Shown piece after piece: positions 61,122 through 64,000 of a DNA stretch of 64,000 nt (position 1 is the first letter of the stretch; each line of letters starts with the position of its first letter). The DNA comes from Lophium mytilinum (lineage: Eukaryota > Ascomycota > Dothideomycetes > Mytilinidiales > Mytilinidiaceae). Where the stretch lies: positions 1,666,830 to 1,730,829 of the forward strand of contig MU004187.1 in the NCBI GenBank assembly GCA_010093605.1. Reading direction: 5' to 3'. A program made the translations under genes and the position numbers. The notes under the pieces were generated by a model. That model was given only the letters and a program-made list of their open reading frames with translations. It was not told where the DNA came from and searched no databases.

Positions 61122-62906
61122 ATGGCTCCCAACGCTCTGCGGCTCACCGTCGCTCTTGTAGCACTCACTTCCTTCGCCATCTCATCACAGGCAGCCCAAG
61201 TCACTTCATCAGAGGCAGGCCATATCACTTCATCACAGGCAGCCCAACCCGCCTCATCACAGGCAGCCCCCACCTCATCACAGGCAGTCCCAGTCGCCCC
61301 ATCACGGGCAGTCCAAGTCACATCATCAGAGGGAAGCCATGTCGCCTCATCACAGCCAGCCCAAGTCGCTTCATCACAGGCCCTGACTTGCCCGCATTCG
61401 GGTTACAGCCCTGACCCTGCTTTGTTTATGTTCGAGTGGCCGCCATCCTGCCCGGCAGTCCAACCCGCCTCATCACAGGCAGTCCCAGTCACCTCATCAC
61501 AGGCAATCCAAGTCAGGCTGAAGCCCTGGTTTCATGTTAAGCAAGGGCCGATGAGTATCGGTGGCTGCGACAGTCATCTCGAGAAACTGGAAGCAGCGTA
61601 CGAGGAGGCCATCATCCTGGCTCAAGGGGGAGCAGAATGGATGGAAAAGCTTCGCCAACCTCGACCGAACAGGACTGAGGACCGTCTTGGGTACTTGCAC
61701 TGGAACAAAGCAAGCAAGTCCGTCTACGATATTTTCGGCATTACGGTCGACCCCTGGGACGAAATCCCACCTCGTAAGGTCAGATCTGCGTTGGAATACA
61801 TTGGGAACGCCTACAGAGCTGTTGCAGAGCATGCCTTCGAGACGGAGAGTCTCCAGGACCCGATTGCGCGACCGAAGCTTTTCTGTGGAGACAAGTTCGC
61901 TACGAAAATCAAGAAAGCATCAGACATTCAGGATGAGAAGCTTAGATCTGAATATTGGTCTGGTGTCGTCGGCACACTCGCAAACGTCGATCCCGGAGAT
62001 GGTCTAGGAGTCACACAACCGTGGACAACGCTACTCAACACTGATGACTTTTGCCCAAAGGGTTTCGGAGGCGCTACCGATATAACTTTCAATTATACAT
62101 TCATTTGTCCATCAATGCTCAGCGACTACCCAACCATTGGACACCAGAGATTCCTTTATGACCGCGACGAGAATCCGGCCACTCAACGAGCTGCAACTAG
62201 CATGAACGAGATACATAAGCTTAGCACCCTCCTGCTGCATGAGTTCTTCCACCTTTACACGCATATTGAGGACCATTTCGAGATCATGGCCGACGAAAGC
62301 ACTTACCTTACAATAAAACCGCCAAAACAACCAGGGCTCGATTCTACAAAAAGCCTTTATGGATACAACCAGTCATACATGCTGGCGAGAATATATCCAG
62401 AAAATGCGGAGGAGAAAAACGTTACCGGCAGGTATAAAACTCTGCAGACTGTAGACACGTACGTGATGTTCGCGAAGTCAATGTTTTTCGAGGATTTTAC
62501 TTTTGAAGGGTTCGCGGGCTGGGCGAGGCCCATTCCAGGAGTCGATCTGCATATCACTGAGTGGGGATCTTTTGTCTGGCATGACCAGAGGTACAGGTTC
62601 CAAGGGGTGAAGAGCAAGACCCGAAAGCTTCAGGCTCCCCCCACGAGTCCTGAGCTTCAGGCTCCCCCCGCGAGTCTTACGCCTCAGGCTTCCCCTACGA
62701 GTCCTGAGTTTCAGGCTCCCCCCGCGAGTCTTACGCCTCAGACTTCCCCCACGAGTCCTGAGTTTCAGGCTTCCCCCAAGAGTCCTATGCGGCCGCTTGA
62801 GCACCCACATCATTGGTATCACTCTTTCTCGATGGTTTATGGGACCACTATCTTTGCTGGGATTGTCCTTGTTGCGTGGTTTTTTTGGCGTCCATTAATC
62901 ATGTAG
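61122..62906 (+). CDS. Secreted or membrane-tethered HEFFH metallopeptidase-like protein
   Basis: A single-exon 594-aa protein. It starts with a signal peptide (LRLTVALVALTSFAIS, cleavage likely near SSQA). About 95 residues of repeated ASSQA/VTSSQA units follow. The globular part (about 130-500) contains several cysteines, N-glycosylation sequons (NYT, NVT) and the zinc-binding motif HEFFH (H373-E374-H377) in LLLHEFFHLYTH. That is the H-E-x-x-H signature of zinc peptidases; the third ligand and exact clan are uncertain. A second repeat array rich in proline (SPEFQAPPASLTPQ type, about 503-555) acts as a stalk before a C-terminal hydrophobic segment (TTIFAGIVLVAWFFW). The layout suggests a cell-surface enzyme on a flexible stalk. 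Substrate unknown. Confidence 0.75.
   Translation: MAPNALRLTVALVALTSFAISSQAAQVTSSEAGHITSSQAAQPASSQAAPTSSQAVPVAPSRAVQVTSSEGSHVASSQPAQVASSQALTCPHSGYSPDPALFMFEWPPSCPAVQPASSQAVPVTSSQAIQVRLKPWFHVKQGPMSIGGCDSHLEKLEAAYEEAIILAQGGAEWMEKLRQPRPNRTEDRLGYLHWNKASKSVYDIFGITVDPWDEIPPRKVRSALEYIGNAYRAVAEHAFETESLQDPIARPKLFCGDKFATKIKKASDIQDEKLRSEYWSGVVGTLANVDPGDGLGVTQPWTTLLNTDDFCPKGFGGATDITFNYTFICPSMLSDYPTIGHQRFLYDRDENPATQRAATSMNEIHKLSTLLLHEFFHLYTHIEDHFEIMADESTYLTIKPPKQPGLDSTKSLYGYNQSYMLARIYPENAEEKNVTGRYKTLQTVDTYVMFAKSMFFEDFTFEGFAGWARPIPGVDLHITEWGSFVWHDQRYRFQGVKSKTRKLQAPPTSPELQAPPASLTPQASPTSPEFQAPPASLTPQTSPTSPEFQASPKSPMRPLEHPHHWYHSFSMVYGTTIFAGIVLVAWFFWRPLIM
61182..61508 (+). repeat. Coding minisatellite, TCATCACAGGCAG core
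   Basis: Tandem units of about 21-27 bp sharing a TCATCACAGGCAG core encode SSQA-x repeats in the N-terminal part of the metallopeptidase-like protein. A non-repeat insert of about 75 bp (61381-61460) interrupts the array before two more units. Every unit preserves the frame. Confidence 0.85.
62626..62785 (+). repeat. Coding minisatellite, 27-bp/54-bp alternating units
   Basis: Near-perfect 27-bp units beginning CAGGCT-CCCC alternate in two versions, giving a 54-bp higher-order period. They encode the alternating SPEFQAPP and ASLTPQ-type stalk near the C-terminus of the metallopeptidase-like protein. Confidence 0.85.
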
Positions 62907-63258
62907 GCACTTTTCTCAGGAAAGGCCCAGTAGAGTGGACTGAATTATTCTGTCAATGAATCAATTATACCACAATCACTCGTCACAGATCCTTGCACAC
63001 TTGTCTACCGCTGTTTCAAGGTCCTCAATGCGTTCTTGAAGTTCTGAACTTTATGTACTCATTGGCACAATGAGCAAGCTTGCCGGGCCACCTCACACAG
63101 TGACTAATGGAAGTACACATTTACAAGTGCCGTTCGTTGCTCTGGGTCTCTGTGAGCATGATGAAGCACCACAAGCGGTGGCAGAACAGTGTACAGAACT
63201 AAGCCGTAAGTCTGAGCACAGGAATACCACTCTCAAAGTATTGCTATTAGAGACTAGG
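62907..63258. other. 3' region, nothing seen
   Basis: About 350 bp between the metallopeptidase stop and the satellite array. A 68-codon frame at 63070-63276 runs into the first satellite unit and has no family features. Confidence 0.45.
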
Positions 63259-64000
63259 CACCACCGTCAGGAGTAGCCCAGCAAGCAAGTCGGTAGTCAG
63301 ATACGAGGTAGTCTAATATCTACTGTGTGAGTCTTGACATTGGGTTGAAGGAACCATAAGCTTACAAATACAAATATCAGCACTGCTCGATTGTCACATT
63401 GGAAGCTAGACACCACCGTCGGGAGTAGCCCAGCAAACAGGTAGCTAGTTAGGTAAGAGTTAGTCTGAAATCCACTGTGTAGACCTTAACATTGGATTGG
63501 AGTAACTATAAATTCAGCTACACAGATATCAGCACTGCTCGATTCTGATTTTGAACTTGAGACGCCACCTTCGGGAGTAGCCTAGCAAGCAGGTAGCTAG
63601 TCAGGTAAGAGGTAGTCTAATATCTACTTTGTAAGCCTTGACATTCGGTTGGATTAGCTATAAGTTTGGCTACACAGATATTAGCGCTGCTCAGATATCA
63701 TTTTGAAAGCTAGACACCACCGTCGGGAGTAGCCCAGCAAGCAGGTAGCAAGTCAGGTACGAGATAGTCTAACATCCACTGTGTGGGCCTTGACATTCGG
63801 TTGGATTAGCTATAAGTTTGGCTACACAGATATTAGCGCTGCTCAGATATCATTTTGAAAGCTAGACACCACCGTCGGGAGTAGCCCAGCAAGCAGGTAG
63901 CAAGTCAGGTACGAGATAGTCTAACATCCACTGTGTGGGCCTTGACATTCGGTTGGATTAGCTATAAGTTTAGCTACATAGATATTAGCACTGCTCGAAT
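63259..64000. repeat. Satellite array, unit about 152 bp
   Basis: Head-to-tail units begin with CACCACCGTC-GGAG (or a variant) at 63259, 63411, 63563, 63714 and 63866, so the period is 151-152 bp. Each unit carries GTAGCCCAGCAAGCAGGTAGC, a TAGTCTAA-ATC-CACTGTGT segment, CTTGACATTCGGTTGGATTAGC and a GATATTAGC-CTGCTC end (variants in each copy). Units 4 and 5 are almost identical, whereas units 1-3 are diverged, which points to recent local amplification. No coding frame spans a unit. The array reaches the right window edge and probably continues. Confidence 0.92.

Overview
The window is nuclear DNA of a filamentous ascomycete (Pezizomycotina). Genes carry short GT-AG introns, mostly 48-150 bp, with CTRAY-type branch sites. 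The orthologue set is typical of mould genomes: a CYP52-type P450, a DUF3405 protein, Gid8 and a KDM5 demethylase. The AT-rich first 340 bases look like RIP-mutated repeat. A FAR1/MULE-type remnant and a pair of Q/N-rich paralogues make a dothideomycete plausible, but that is inference. I rebuilt exons by hand from splice signals, frame continuity and family sequence. Every multi-exon model given closes to a whole number of codons.

Layout. 1-1.6 kb is repeat-rich: a RIP-like AT block, a degenerate GC-rich tandem repeat and a possible tRNA-derived SINE. 1.7-21.4 kb is an ordinary gene neighbourhood: P450 (-), Bqt4-like nuclear-membrane protein (-), RhoGDI (+), an unknown protein (-), AP-3 beta (+), a Q/P-rich unknown protein (-), Ppg1-type phosphatase (+), uridine kinase with a UPRT-like domain (-) and Gid8 (+). 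22.9-33.5 kb holds two members of one unrecognised protein family (one intronless, one with three introns) flanking the tail-to-tail pair Clp1 and inositol polyphosphate multikinase. 34.4-35.6 kb holds a frameshifted FAR1-domain remnant. 36.1-53.2 kb is again dense housekeeping: DUF3405 protein (-), Shp1/p47 (-), Mim1 (+), Oxa1 (+), KDM5 demethylase (-), Slx1 (+) and thymidylate kinase (-). 54-58.6 kb has two F-box-like genes. 61.1-62.9 kb encodes a probable secreted or membrane-tethered HEFFH metallopeptidase with repeat arrays at both ends. The window closes inside a satellite of about 152 bp per unit.

The genes do not form a pathway cluster. Several share short head-to-head intergenic regions (unknown/AP-3 beta, Urk1/Gid8, Shp1/Mim1, KDM5/Slx1) or sit tail to tail (Ppg1/Urk1, Clp1/IPMK, Slx1/Cdc8). 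No CRISPR array, rRNA or intact tRNA was seen. The least explained items are the paralogue family, the repeat-flanked metallopeptidase, the terminal satellite and several odd gene structures: an ATG-only coding exon, a GC-AG intron and two frame-preserving stop-free introns.
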